In this document: piece by piece, positions 46,020-54,856 of the stretch
Layout: every line of letters starts with the position of its first letter
How positions within the stretch are numbered: the first letter of the stretch is position 1
Origin: Phycisphaeraceae bacterium
GTDB taxonomy: Bacteria > Planctomycetota > Phycisphaerae > Phycisphaerales > UBA1924
Direction of reading: 5' to 3'
DNA: 64,000 nt
Assembly (NCBI GenBank): GCA_019636845.1
Contig: JAHBWV010000001.1
Location: 620,001 to 684,000 of the forward strand
The notes under the pieces: generated by a model
The model's input: the letters and a program-made list of their open reading frames with translations, nothing else
Databases searched by the model: none
Told to the model about the DNA's origin: nothing
Position numbers and translations under genes: made by a program

Positions 46020-47686
46020 GCGGGCTTCCCTCCATCGAACCACTTGACGAGATATGGGTAGTACAACTCTGGTGGTGCGACCGGCGTGCATGCCAGATCA
46101 CGCCACCTGAGCGGCGTGTCCGGGGCCGCGGTCTTGCCAGGAAGAGGTCGCGCGTCTAGTGGGCTGTTGGACATCTGCCACGCGAGACGGATATCGCCAG
46201 CGTCGACGAGAAGGAAGCGATCGTGCGGTTGCTCGGACCTGATGCGACCGAACGCCTGCTCATACCACGCGGGCAGCTCGCCAACTGCCTGCTGAACTCT
46301 CGCAGCCTGCTTTGTGTCCTCCGCATCCCGATCAGTCAGCACGAAGAGCCGCGCGTTCGCGTGTTGCTGACAAAGGGCGTCGCGGAGGATCTTGAGACAT
46401 GCCAGGTTTCCATCGCCTCGTACGAAGCGATCGCAGAGGAGCAAACGCCGTGGACGGACGTTGCCGAGCAATCGCGAGAGCAACTCCTGCATCGAGAGGT
46501 TGGAGTTCCGCAGGAGCCGCACACTTGCAAGCGATGGCTCTTCTGACGCCACGACCTTCGTGGCTGGCGCAGCCGCTACTTTGGGATCGCAGTTCAGGTC
46601 GAGCCCTGCGGCTACGCGCCAGAACACAGGCCGCTCGATCCGCGCCTCCTTGAGAATGTCCTCAGGATCCGGTGCTGCAGTCATCGACTCGAGCGGAGTA
46701 CCCTCGGTGACGGTGACGTAGTCTGCGGTCAGCGCATCGACCGATCGATATCCAGGCTCGGCGAGTCGCCGACGCAGGCGCCAGAGCATCCATCGACGAG
46801 CGTCATCCAGCGTCGCCGGGCCGACGGGCACCTCTGTCATGCGAACATCCGCATACACGTCCCCATCGGGACCTTCAACTTCGGCGAGACGAACGGTTGT
46901 CTGGAATGTCTGTCGAACGGCCTCGTCAAGAGCCTCCTTGAAAGAAACGTCAAGTCGGCGATGCTGCGGGTTCCAGCGACCTTCCGCCGGGGTCACGCCG
47001 CGCATCCAGCGATCGGCCAGTGTGGGAAGGTCGCACGGGCGATTCGTCGGCGTTGAGCGGATCGGCCCCGGGTTGCCTTCGCGGCCGCCTGCGATGCTTC
47101 CGGCAAGCTCCCATTTGCTGACGCCGGCATGAAAGTCGACGACCCATCGAAACTCGCAGGTGGACTGGTGCTTGGGATCCGTGTATCCGAGCGGCTCCGA
47201 GTTGCCACCCGGCAAATCTCGAACCTCAAACCGCTTGCCTGTGATGACCGACCGCCACGCCTGCTTCCGGTCGATCTCCATAGGCAATGGTGCGGGCGTG
47301 CCCTCGTCACTCCGATCGATCCGAACTCGTTCCCAGTGAAGGATCCGCCCTCCGAGGACGGTGTGCTCCACGCCCCACATCGCGTACACACCCTGTTCAA
47401 GCAGGGGCGCTTCACCTTCTTCGCTCGCCGCTTGCTCGCCGGCCTCTGTGAGCCCGCCACGACCGTCACAAAGTCCGATCTCGCGGCACCAGTCGATGAT
47501 GTTCCTGATTGCCACATCCGACGCTTCCGGCAGGACGCTACGCACCGCCTCCGGCGTCACGACACCACCCGTCTTCAGCGCCGCCCGGCATAGGGCCTGC
47601 ATCTCCGGCCGTTTGACGTACACCGCCATCTCTGCAAACGCAGCGAATCGGTGAACTTCCAAAGGCTGCACAACTTCACACCTCAC
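46016..47686 (-). CDS. PLD-like domain protein (variant HxD motif)
   Basis: A 556-residue protein. The N-terminal ~90 residues look like a winged-helix segment (LCRAALKTGGVVTPEAVRS...IRNIIDWCREIGLCD). The C-terminal ~150 fit a phospholipase-D-like fold: RRLLLCDRFVRGDGNL, RLFVLTDRD, and HDRFLLVD followed by WQMSNSPLDAR, where the catalytic HxK appears as HxR. Such single variant motifs occur in PLD-like proteins of conflict systems, often of uncertain catalysis. The middle (residues 100-380) is unassigned. Start overlaps the helicase stop (ATGA), so it is translated with it. Confidence 0.65.
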   Translation of the reverse strand: MRCEVVQPLEVHRFAAFAEMAVYVKRPEMQALCRAALKTGGVVTPEAVRSVLPEASDVAIRNIIDWCREIGLCDGRGGLTEAGEQAASEEGEAPLLEQGVYAMWGVEHTVLGGRILHWERVRIDRSDEGTPAPLPMEIDRKQAWRSVITGKRFEVRDLPGGNSEPLGYTDPKHQSTCEFRWVVDFHAGVSKWELAGSIAGGREGNPGPIRSTPTNRPCDLPTLADRWMRGVTPAEGRWNPQHRRLDVSFKEALDEAVRQTFQTTVRLAEVEGPDGDVYADVRMTEVPVGPATLDDARRWMLWRLRRRLAEPGYRSVDALTADYVTVTEGTPLESMTAAPDPEDILKEARIERPVFWRVAAGLDLNCDPKVAAAPATKVVASEEPSLASVRLLRNSNLSMQELLSRLLGNVRPRRLLLCDRFVRGDGNLACLKILRDALCQQHANARLFVLTDRDAEDTKQAARVQQAVGELPAWYEQAFGRIRSEQPHDRFLLVDAGDIRLAWQMSNSPLDARPLPGKTAAPDTPLRWRDLACTPVAPPELYYPYLVKWFDGGKPA

Positions 47687-50600
47687 AGACGACCTCCCAG
47701 ATTCACACGCGGCGTCATCGTCGCCAGCTCCTTGAGTTCCGACGCCACACGATCGTCCTTTGCGTAGAAGTTGTACTTACCGAAGATGATCAGCTGCTGC
47801 CGTGCTCTGGTCACTCCGACGTTGATGCGATTTGGGCTGTCTAGGAAGCCGACCCGTCCGGTGTTTCGCATCGACAGGAGCGCAAGATCGGCTTCGCGTC
47901 CCTGGAACCTGTCAACAGTACCGCAGCGGATCTCGATCAGTGGTTCGTATTCGTCCGGGCACAGAAAGCAATGGCGTGCATCCGAGCCGGTGACTTCACG
48001 CACCATTTCAGAGAGCGCTTCTTCCTGGCGGACGTAGAAGCAGAGGCACGCGACCTCCCACACCGCTCGCTCCTTGCCGGTCGGCGGCTTTCGTCCAGTG
48101 GGTGGTCCCTTGCGTTGAGCCCACTCAATGAACCGCTGCAGCCAGATTCGCATCGCGTTCACTTCAGCTTCGTTAATGCCGCGATGCTCACTGCCGTGTA
48201 TGTCGATCCAAACTCGGCGCTTGCGGACCTCTGGAGCAAAGTCCCACCCAATGACCGCATCACGTCTCGGAATCGTGTTGGCATCCCGCAACGCCGCCTG
48301 CTTCGCCAGCCGCTCGTAGATTACGCTCCGTGAGTAGTTCGAGATGTCGGCGTGCATCCGATGCTGAAACGTCAAGCACTCGAATCGGGCCTCTAGCACT
48401 TGAGGCGCAGCGCGCAAGCCGTGGGCAAGAAAGTTCGGACGGCGTGACCGGCCATGCCCGACCCCCTCCTGAACAACCTCGATCACACTTGGGAGCCCGA
48501 TATCACGCTGATCCGCGATCGCCTCGCGAATTCCCTTCCACGCTTGGGGCACGAGTTCGTCCAAGCCGCGCTGCATGCGCTCTCGCTCCGAACGGTCAGC
48601 GCTCCACCGCAACTCGTGCGATCGCTTGAGCCGCCAGGCAACCTCGGCAGCCCAGCTTCGGCGGGAGAGGAAGTCGCGCTCGAGCCGCTCGAGCTGGTCG
48701 CGCGTATCGATCTGCTTGCCTCGCTCCCGGAAAGGTCGAATCCTCGATGAGCGCGCGAGTGAATGGGCGTGGCGGAAAGACCATGATGTAGATGGGTCCG
48801 CCAGCCCCGTCGCCATGGTGAGCCCAGCAGGCAGTACATCATGGATCTGGGACCACACGTCCAAATCGACAAGTACCCAATCCGCCCCAGCCACTCGAAG
48901 AAGGCCGTTCGAGCCGGCTGCGACGTCGGCCACAACTACTCGGGCAACGGACCCAGGACGAGACATCCGCGTGACACGCGCAACATGCCTCTTGGGATCT
49001 GAGTCGAGGAGCTCTCGCTCAAGGTGATCGAGCACCTCCCCCGTCTCGACAATCAGCCATCGCACGCCCGTGCCTCGCACCTGTTCACGCGTCAGTCGCC
49101 AGGCAATCAGCCGGGCACGCTGCTGGGCTTGGGGAATAAGGCTATTCCCGGCATCGTCGCTCACGTGCGCGATATTGGCCTCAAGATCGTCGGTGTTCGT
49201 AAACGGGGGCAACTGCTGCACGTCGCCGACGATGATGTGCTTTCGGGCAAGCAACGCTGGAATGATGAACTCGGTGACTGTCGTCTTGCTCGCCTCGTCA
49301 ACGATGAGGAGATCCCACGGCACAAATGAGGTCAGCGGCCGGTCGCCGCCAGTGAATCGCTGTGACCGCAACTGCGGATGGTTGAGAATGCCGGCTGTCG
49401 TGCTACACGTCAGATTGGCGCTGGTCACGACGAGGCTTTGTGCAGCCTCCCATCGCTCGTCGTCCGAGAGATCTGCGAAGACGGAGTGCGAGCGCCATGA
49501 GTCCAGAACAGATTGGATGCGTCGGTCGAGTTGCAGCGCACGCACTTTCTCGTCGACTCGATCCTCGATGCCGATCCGTACAGCCTCGAGCATCTCAGGA
49601 CGCTTGTCGTAGAGCTTCTCCAGCGCGTTGTCGATCGCGACATGCGTCGTCGCGCACATGAGCACTCGCTCGCCCCTCTTGATTGCCTGCAACACGAGCT
49701 CGCAGATTGCAGTTGTCTTGCCGGAGCCAGGCGGCCCTTGGAGCAACGCGATGTCCGTTGTTGCGAGAGACTTGCGCACGAACGACCGCTGCTCTTCGGT
49801 GCCGTCGATGGTGGAATCGGTAAGCAGCTCCCATTCTGGCTCGCGCAGTGCCCGCGCCGGAACCTCTGGCCATCTCGCCTTCTCTGGGTTCTCGCAAAGG
49901 CGAATCAGGCCACGATGTGCGGGCAGAGGGCTGTATCGAAGCTGCTGAACCGCGCGCTTCTGCGTATCAAGCGCACGCGTATCGAGGGGAGCATAGAGGA
50001 GGTCGGTCCCCTTGGGCGGCAAGTCCTTGAGCCGCAGCTGGTATCGGTCGCGGTCTACCTCGAAGATTCTCAGGCTCTCTGCGCGGCGTCGCTCAGGAGC
50101 CGTCCAGATCTCTCGCACATCTTCGCCCTCGCAGAACTCCGCCCGCGGATCCAGCAACGCCTGATCTGCGGGAAAGTCGTCCGGAAGGAGAAGCTGGACC
50201 CAGTTTCCGCTTCGGCCCCGGCTTTGAACGGGTTCTACCTCCAATCGCACTCCTTTATCGGCTTGAAGCAGGGTGCCAGCCAGCGGCTCATCCAGGCGCA
50301 GCGTGTTGCCATGCAGCGCATATTCAACCTTCTTCGAGTCGCGCGCCACCGTGCACTCTGCCCAGACAGCGAGTGGAGAACATTCCCGCGGTTGTCCATC
50401 CACAACGAGGTCAGACGCTTCAACACTTCCTTCCAGGCAAAGAGCATCCTCCTCGTCGACTCGACCCCACCATCGAATCACCAGCTTCTGCCCATCCTCG
50501 GTTGCAACGCTTTGGGGTCTGCTTGACGCAGCAGGCTTTCGGACGACACACTCCTGCCCGTACCATTCGACACGATCCCCATCTCGCAGCTGCTCGGAAT

Positions 50601-50964
50601 CGGTCCCGATCAACAGTCCTGAAGGAACCGGCGTCGCCGAGGCGACACGAATGTACTCCTGGCGATCGACATTATTCAGCTTGCGAGCGAGGTCGAACGC
50701 TCGGTGGGCAGGCCAGCCTTCCAGCAGCCAAAGTCCGCTGGCGGGGGCACGCAAAACGACCAAGGTGTCAAGAGGGTGCAGCCGATAGACGTGCTTTCGT
50801 CGAACGATCTCGAACCTGAATCGATGCCGCTTCTGACGCTCCTGAGCGTTTGCGCGTGCTTGGAGCAGGTACCTCTCGAATGGTCCGAGGGCGTCGCGGG
50901 CCTGCTGTTGGATCACAGTCGCCCGCTGCATCGGCTCCATTGCGAGGTAGTTCAGTAAGCCCAC
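47683..50964 (-). CDS. Large SF1 helicase, Upf1/Dna2-like
   Basis: A 1093-residue superfamily 1B-type helicase. Residues 1-380 form an N-terminal region with OB/barrel-like strands. Walker A is GPPGSGKTT (about 409-417), motif Ia CATTHVAIDNALE, Walker B LLIVDEASK, and motif III GDVQQLPPF. A ~300-residue insertion follows before RecA2 with FECLTFQHRMHADIS (motif IV), GTVDRFQGREADLALLSM (V) and NVGVTRARQQLIIFG (VI). This order is that of Upf1/Dna2/SMUBP-2 helicases, which translocate 5' to 3' on RNA or DNA. It starts 33 bases after the AAA+ gene and overlaps the PLD-like gene. The insertion is unlike anything I can name. Confidence 0.9.
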   Translation of the reverse strand: MGLLNYLAMEPMQRATVIQQQARDALGPFERYLLQARANAQERQKRHRFRFEIVRRKHVYRLHPLDTLVVLRAPASGLWLLEGWPAHRAFDLARKLNNVDRQEYIRVASATPVPSGLLIGTDSEQLRDGDRVEWYGQECVVRKPAASSRPQSVATEDGQKLVIRWWGRVDEEDALCLEGSVEASDLVVDGQPRECSPLAVWAECTVARDSKKVEYALHGNTLRLDEPLAGTLLQADKGVRLEVEPVQSRGRSGNWVQLLLPDDFPADQALLDPRAEFCEGEDVREIWTAPERRRAESLRIFEVDRDRYQLRLKDLPPKGTDLLYAPLDTRALDTQKRAVQQLRYSPLPAHRGLIRLCENPEKARWPEVPARALREPEWELLTDSTIDGTEEQRSFVRKSLATTDIALLQGPPGSGKTTAICELVLQAIKRGERVLMCATTHVAIDNALEKLYDKRPEMLEAVRIGIEDRVDEKVRALQLDRRIQSVLDSWRSHSVFADLSDDERWEAAQSLVVTSANLTCSTTAGILNHPQLRSQRFTGGDRPLTSFVPWDLLIVDEASKTTVTEFIIPALLARKHIIVGDVQQLPPFTNTDDLEANIAHVSDDAGNSLIPQAQQRARLIAWRLTREQVRGTGVRWLIVETGEVLDHLERELLDSDPKRHVARVTRMSRPGSVARVVVADVAAGSNGLLRVAGADWVLVDLDVWSQIHDVLPAGLTMATGLADPSTSWSFRHAHSLARSSRIRPFRERGKQIDTRDQLERLERDFLSRRSWAAEVAWRLKRSHELRWSADRSERERMQRGLDELVPQAWKGIREAIADQRDIGLPSVIEVVQEGVGHGRSRRPNFLAHGLRAAPQVLEARFECLTFQHRMHADISNYSRSVIYERLAKQAALRDANTIPRRDAVIGWDFAPEVRKRRVWIDIHGSEHRGINEAEVNAMRIWLQRFIEWAQRKGPPTGRKPPTGKERAVWEVACLCFYVRQEEALSEMVREVTGSDARHCFLCPDEYEPLIEIRCGTVDRFQGREADLALLSMRNTGRVGFLDSPNRINVGVTRARQQLIIFGKYNFYAKDDRVASELKELATMTPRVNLGGRL

Positions 50965-50997
50965 GAGACGACGTCTCCCTCTAGTTGGTCGCTGTCA

Positions 50998-52614
50998 TCA
51001 CGTCCGACGTTCACCACGGTCCTCGGTTCCGGCAAGCGTCCCCTTCGGCACGAACGGATTTCGTTGCTCCTGACGAAGAACGGGAACCGCCTGTCCGGCG
51101 TCCAGCGGTAAGGACTCGGGCTCTTGACTGCTGGCCCGTCTCGCCCGTGCTCGAGACCATTCGCGAAGTTGAGTGATCTGGTCACGCATCGTTCGAGACA
51201 GCGGGTACGTTGCCCTGATGGCACGAGCGATGTGCTCGGTCGTGACCTCCTTGCCTTCAGCAAAGGACTCGAACAGAGCCTCTCGCACCGCTTCTTCGAT
51301 CTCAGCGCCAGAGAATCCCAGCGATTCCAACGCAAGCCGCTTCAGGTCAAAGTCACCGGGCGATCGCTTCTTCCTAGACAAGTGGATGGAGAGGATCTCT
51401 CTCCGAGCATCCTCAGTAGGAAGGTCGACGAAGAAGATCTCATCGAAGCGCCCCTTCCGCAGCAACTCGGGCGGCAGCGCTTCGATGCGATTCGCCGTGG
51501 CAACGACGAACACCGGTGCGCTCTTCTCCTGCATCCATGTCAGCAGCGTTCCGCCGACTCGAGCGGAGACGCCCGCATCGAGTTGGTCTGAACTTCCCAT
51601 CCCAGAAAGTCCCTTTTCGATCTCGTCGATCCAAAGCACGCACGGGGCGAGCGCCTCGGCAACTTGAAGAGCCAGCCGCATGTTGCCTTCGGACTGTCCA
51701 ACGACCCCACCGAACACGCGGCCGAGGTCGAACCGCAATAGAGGGAATTGCCACGCAGCAGCGACGGACTTGGCAATCAGCGACTTCCCGCATCCTTGGA
51801 TACCGAGAAGCACGATCCCGCGCGGCGGTTCAAGGCCATGCTCCCGTGCTCCAGCCCCGAAGCCGCGACCGCGGCGATCCAGCCATGACTTCAGGTTGTC
51901 TAGGCCGCCGACATCTCGCATCGTGGCGTTGGGTTCGAAGTACTCCAGAACGCCACTCTGCTTGATGACCCGTGACTTCTCCTGTGCGACGAGCGGGATC
52001 GCGTCGGGTCCCAGCCTTCCCTTTTCGTGAGCCGCTCTCGCGAATGCAAGGCGAGCCTCCATCACAGTGAGACCTCTCGCCGCCTCGAGCAAAGGCTCGG
52101 CGGGATCGCACTCGACATGCCGATCCTCGGCAACGGTGCGGCAGACCTGGAGAAGGTCATCTTGGTCAGGCAGGGGCAGGTCCAAAGCTGGAACTTCCTT
52201 GACGACTTCCGGTGGAAGACCCGGCACCGGCCCAGAGAGGATAAGCAGTTTCCGAGGTGCTCCTCGGAGGCGCGACGCTTCTCGGAGCCACCGCGTCACC
52301 TCGTGGCGTCGATCTGACGAGAGGTAGAAGTGGTGGGCGTCCTCCATCAACAGGATCCCCGCCACCTTGCTCTCGCAATGGGACTTGAGCACTTCTTGGG
52401 GGTCTGTCTGCTCGGGGTCCGGTTCGCCCACTTGAGCCTCTCGGTCCATCACCGCGAGGCCACGCGAGAGGCTCCACACTCGAGCTGGAACGCGTAGATC
52501 CCGCGAAAGGCCTGCCACGAACCCTCTTACTCGCTCCCATTCATGCGAGACGACTTGGACAGCCGAAGCGTCAGAGTTGGCGAGACATAGTAACTGATTG
52601 AAGAACCTGGCCAT
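50998..52614 (-). CDS. Ycf46-like AAA+ ATPase
   Basis: A 538-residue AAA+ protein of the Ycf46 type. Residues 1-220 form a degenerate N-terminal ATPase-like domain (GILLMEDAHHFY, LLILSGPVPGLP). A classic AAA domain follows: RDVGGLDNLKSWLDRR, Walker A GIQGCGKSL (about 271-279), FDLGRVFGGVVGQSE, Walker B CVLWIDEIEKG (about 324-334), sensor 1 VFVVATANR, and arginine finger RKGRFDEIFFVDLP. A Ser/Gln/Arg-rich C-tail of ~60 residues follows. Ycf46 is found in plastids and cyanobacteria, where it has been linked to carbon utilisation; its basic activity is unknown. It is the first gene of the operon. Confidence 0.9.
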   Translation of the reverse strand: MARFFNQLLCLANSDASAVQVVSHEWERVRGFVAGLSRDLRVPARVWSLSRGLAVMDREAQVGEPDPEQTDPQEVLKSHCESKVAGILLMEDAHHFYLSSDRRHEVTRWLREASRLRGAPRKLLILSGPVPGLPPEVVKEVPALDLPLPDQDDLLQVCRTVAEDRHVECDPAEPLLEAARGLTVMEARLAFARAAHEKGRLGPDAIPLVAQEKSRVIKQSGVLEYFEPNATMRDVGGLDNLKSWLDRRGRGFGAGAREHGLEPPRGIVLLGIQGCGKSLIAKSVAAAWQFPLLRFDLGRVFGGVVGQSEGNMRLALQVAEALAPCVLWIDEIEKGLSGMGSSDQLDAGVSARVGGTLLTWMQEKSAPVFVVATANRIEALPPELLRKGRFDEIFFVDLPTEDARREILSIHLSRKKRSPGDFDLKRLALESLGFSGAEIEEAVREALFESFAEGKEVTTEHIARAIRATYPLSRTMRDQITQLREWSRARARRASSQEPESLPLDAGQAVPVLRQEQRNPFVPKGTLAGTEDRGERRT

Positions 52615-52677
52615 TCAACTAGCATACCGTGGGCTTCCCTAGTACGCCAGTCGTAGCTGAGCATCGAGGAGCAACAC
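52615..52677. promoter_or_regulatory. Divergent promoter region of the Ycf46-like operon
   Basis: Only 63 bases separate the AAA+ start from the divergent small ORF, so promoters for both must overlap here or lie within coding sequence. No consensus -35/-10 is clear. Confidence 0.4.
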
Positions 52678-52818
52678 ATGAAAGACGATATGCTTGCACT
52701 CAAGGGTAAGTCGACTCGCGGTAAACGCTCGGAGCACTCACGTCGACATACGCTTGTGAACAGCATAGACGAAGCGCGTGGACAGACGTCAACTATCCTG
52801 TTTGTCATGGTCACATGA
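52678..52818 (+). CDS. 46-aa small protein, divergent from the AAA+ operon
   Basis: A 46-codon frame from ATG 52678, with GAGGAG 6 bases upstream, which is one of the best ribosome sites in the window. The product begins MKDDMLALKGKS and is strongly basic in its middle (TRGKRSEHSRRHT), ending in a hydrophobic ILFVMV. No family is recognised. It could be a leader, a small regulator or an immunity-like partner of the operon, or a chance frame; nothing else occupies this DNA. Confidence 0.45.
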   Translation: MKDDMLALKGKSTRGKRSEHSRRHTLVNSIDEARGQTSTILFVMVT

Positions 52819-53032
52819 TACAGCGCGATAATGTGTCAACCGGATAGTATTGCATCACGCCAGCACCAGCTATTTCACATTCTGTACATATTCACGCCCT
52901 CCCCATCACTCTCCACGTCGGATGATCCTCGTCGTTCATGGCTCGCAGCATAAGCTGCCCGCAGGACTCCTGCCGCCCATCTCAGAACAGCGGCGCATCC
53001 GGATCGCTGACCCAGAACTTGCCCAGCCACCC
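52819..53032. other. Spacer between the small ORF and the terminase
   Basis: About 214 bases, relatively AT-rich at the left (near 52835-52890). I see no gene or clear terminator; the shift in composition marks the boundary between the AAA+ operon and the phage packaging module. Confidence 0.4.
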
Positions 53033-54856
53033 TCACCATCTTGCGATGTTCTTCCAGATCCGCGGATTGTCATCGTAGAGCAGTCTCGCCATCCGCTGTT
53101 CGGGTGTTTCCGCGTTGGCTCTGCGGCGGGCAAGGGCATCCAGATCGGTGACGTAGCAGACCGGCTGGCGCACGACCTCGACGGCCAGCGCGAGCGCATC
53201 CGGCCCGTCGTCGTGGGCCGCGAAGGGGAACTGGATCAGCTGCTCCATCAGCTTCCGATGCTTGCGGCTGAAACGCAGCGTGCCATTGACCACCAGCGGC
53301 TGCAGACTCTGGATGCGTCCGAGCTTGTCTGACGTGTGCGTGATCTTCCGAACCGGAAGGCAAAGCCCGGCGGTGTTGCTTCGCCGCGTCAGCTCGTCGG
53401 CCAGGAAGTGCTGGAACTGGTTCGTCTCGATGCCGACATGCGTGAAGCTGCGACGCTTCCCCAGTTCAATGAGGTGCTCGATCGTCGAGTTGGGTGTGCG
53501 CTTCGTGATGTCGGCTTCGAGGACGTAGAGGACGCCCGTCGCCTTGTCCCGTACCACCACGATGATCGCCGTGTCGTCGTTGTGCCGCCCGAGGCGGCCG
53601 AGACTCGGGTCGCACGCGGCGTAGAACGCGAGCGGCCCTCGCAGGGAGACCAGCAGCTCGGCCTCGCCGATGTGGTGGTCGTCCCAGAAGACCAGGTCGC
53701 GCTCTCGGAAGATCGCACGCTCGGGATCGACGGGGTGGTTCTGCTTCTCGGCGTCGAAGCTCGCCTGCCCCTCGATCAGGCGCATGATCATCAACTGCTC
53801 GTAGCTCTCGCGCTCGGGCCACAGGACCCTCGTGCCAGCGAGCATCGCGTCTCGGTTCGTGTGGAAGAACTGTTCGGCGGCGGCAGGACCCGAGGGCGCA
53901 TCCTCCACAAGGCCCGTGTAGATCGATCGCCACTGCTCCCAGAGCGGTTCATTGTCGGCCATCTGCTCGATGGCGCGGTAGATGCGGCTCTGCCATCCCG
54001 GGCTCCGGAGCGTGTCCGTCAGCGTCGCGAGGAGTGAATCATGGTGCAGGATGGTGCCGACCACGAGCACGTTCGTCATGGCGTCACCGGCCTTCAAGAG
54101 CGTGCCGTTGAACCAGTGCGCGAGCTGCTCCCGCTGCTCGGGGCTGCGCACCATCGTCTCGTTCTCGATGTCGTCGGCGACGATCAGCCCGGGCCGGGCC
54201 TGGTTGTGGCGTCGGCCGCGGATCTTGGTGCCGGAGCCGAGGGCCGAGACCTTGACGCCGTTGCCGGTGACGATCTCGTTCCGCCGCCAGACCTGCGGCC
54301 GGCGCGACGCGGGCGGCACCAGGCACGCATCCGGGAAGTCCTCCCGGAGCCGTGGGTTGTTCTCCAGTTGCTCGCGGACCGATGCGAGATGGCCCACGGC
54401 CTGATCCTGCGAGTCGCAGACGAGGAGGATGTAGTCCTCCAGTTTGAAGACGATGCACCAGAGAATGGTCGCGAGTGTGACGACCGTGCTCTTGGCGTGG
54501 CCGCGTGGCGCGGCGATCGCCACGCGTGCTCCCCGTCGCTCCGACGCCTGCACAATCAGTTCTCCCATCTCGATGTGCATGCGCGAGAATGGCTGCTGCG
54601 CGTAGCTCGGGAGGTAGATGCGTAGGAACTCGATCGGCGAGAGCCGAGCCCGCTCGCGGCGGACTCTTGAGACCCGCATGGCCGCGGACTCTGCTACGGA
54701 ACGAGCGTCGCCGGCGCGCTGTGGGTCGGGCGTGTGACGCAGTGGGGGCCGATGTGGAGTGGGCTGATGCGGTGGGTGTTGATGAAGTGGGTGTTGATGA
54801 AGTGGGGGGGCCGGTGGGGGGGCCGGTGGGGGGGCCGGTGGGGGGCGAGACTTCAT
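53033..54856 (-). CDS. Phage terminase large subunit
   Basis: A 607-residue packaging motor. The ATPase has Walker A-like APRGHAKSTVV (about residues 112-122) and Walker B GLIVADDIEN. The C-terminal RNase H-like nuclease shows FYAACDPSLGRLG, EADITKRTP, HVGIETNQFQ and DDGPDALALAVE. The first ~55 residues are a Pro/His low-complexity tail encoded by tandem repeats; translation may instead begin at ATG 54680 (MRVSRVRRERA). The start overlaps the small-subunit-like gene (ATGA). No portal or capsid genes follow within the window. Confidence 0.9.
   Translation of the reverse strand: MKSRPPPAPPPAPPPAPPLHQHPLHQHPPHQPTPHRPPLRHTPDPQRAGDARSVAESAAMRVSRVRRERARLSPIEFLRIYLPSYAQQPFSRMHIEMGELIVQASERRGARVAIAAPRGHAKSTVVTLATILWCIVFKLEDYILLVCDSQDQAVGHLASVREQLENNPRLREDFPDACLVPPASRRPQVWRRNEIVTGNGVKVSALGSGTKIRGRRHNQARPGLIVADDIENETMVRSPEQREQLAHWFNGTLLKAGDAMTNVLVVGTILHHDSLLATLTDTLRSPGWQSRIYRAIEQMADNEPLWEQWRSIYTGLVEDAPSGPAAAEQFFHTNRDAMLAGTRVLWPERESYEQLMIMRLIEGQASFDAEKQNHPVDPERAIFRERDLVFWDDHHIGEAELLVSLRGPLAFYAACDPSLGRLGRHNDDTAIIVVVRDKATGVLYVLEADITKRTPNSTIEHLIELGKRRSFTHVGIETNQFQHFLADELTRRSNTAGLCLPVRKITHTSDKLGRIQSLQPLVVNGTLRFSRKHRKLMEQLIQFPFAAHDDGPDALALAVEVVRQPVCYVTDLDALARRRANAETPEQRMARLLYDDNPRIWKNIARW
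54772..54845. repeat. Tandem repeats at the terminase 5' end
   Basis: GTGGGTGTTGATGAA occurs twice in tandem (54772-54801), followed by about three copies of a 12-base G-rich unit (GTGGGGGGGCCG, about 54802-54845). On the minus strand they encode Pro/Ala and Leu/His/Gln/Pro repeats. Replication slippage here would change the length of the N-terminus in whole codons. Confidence 0.75.
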
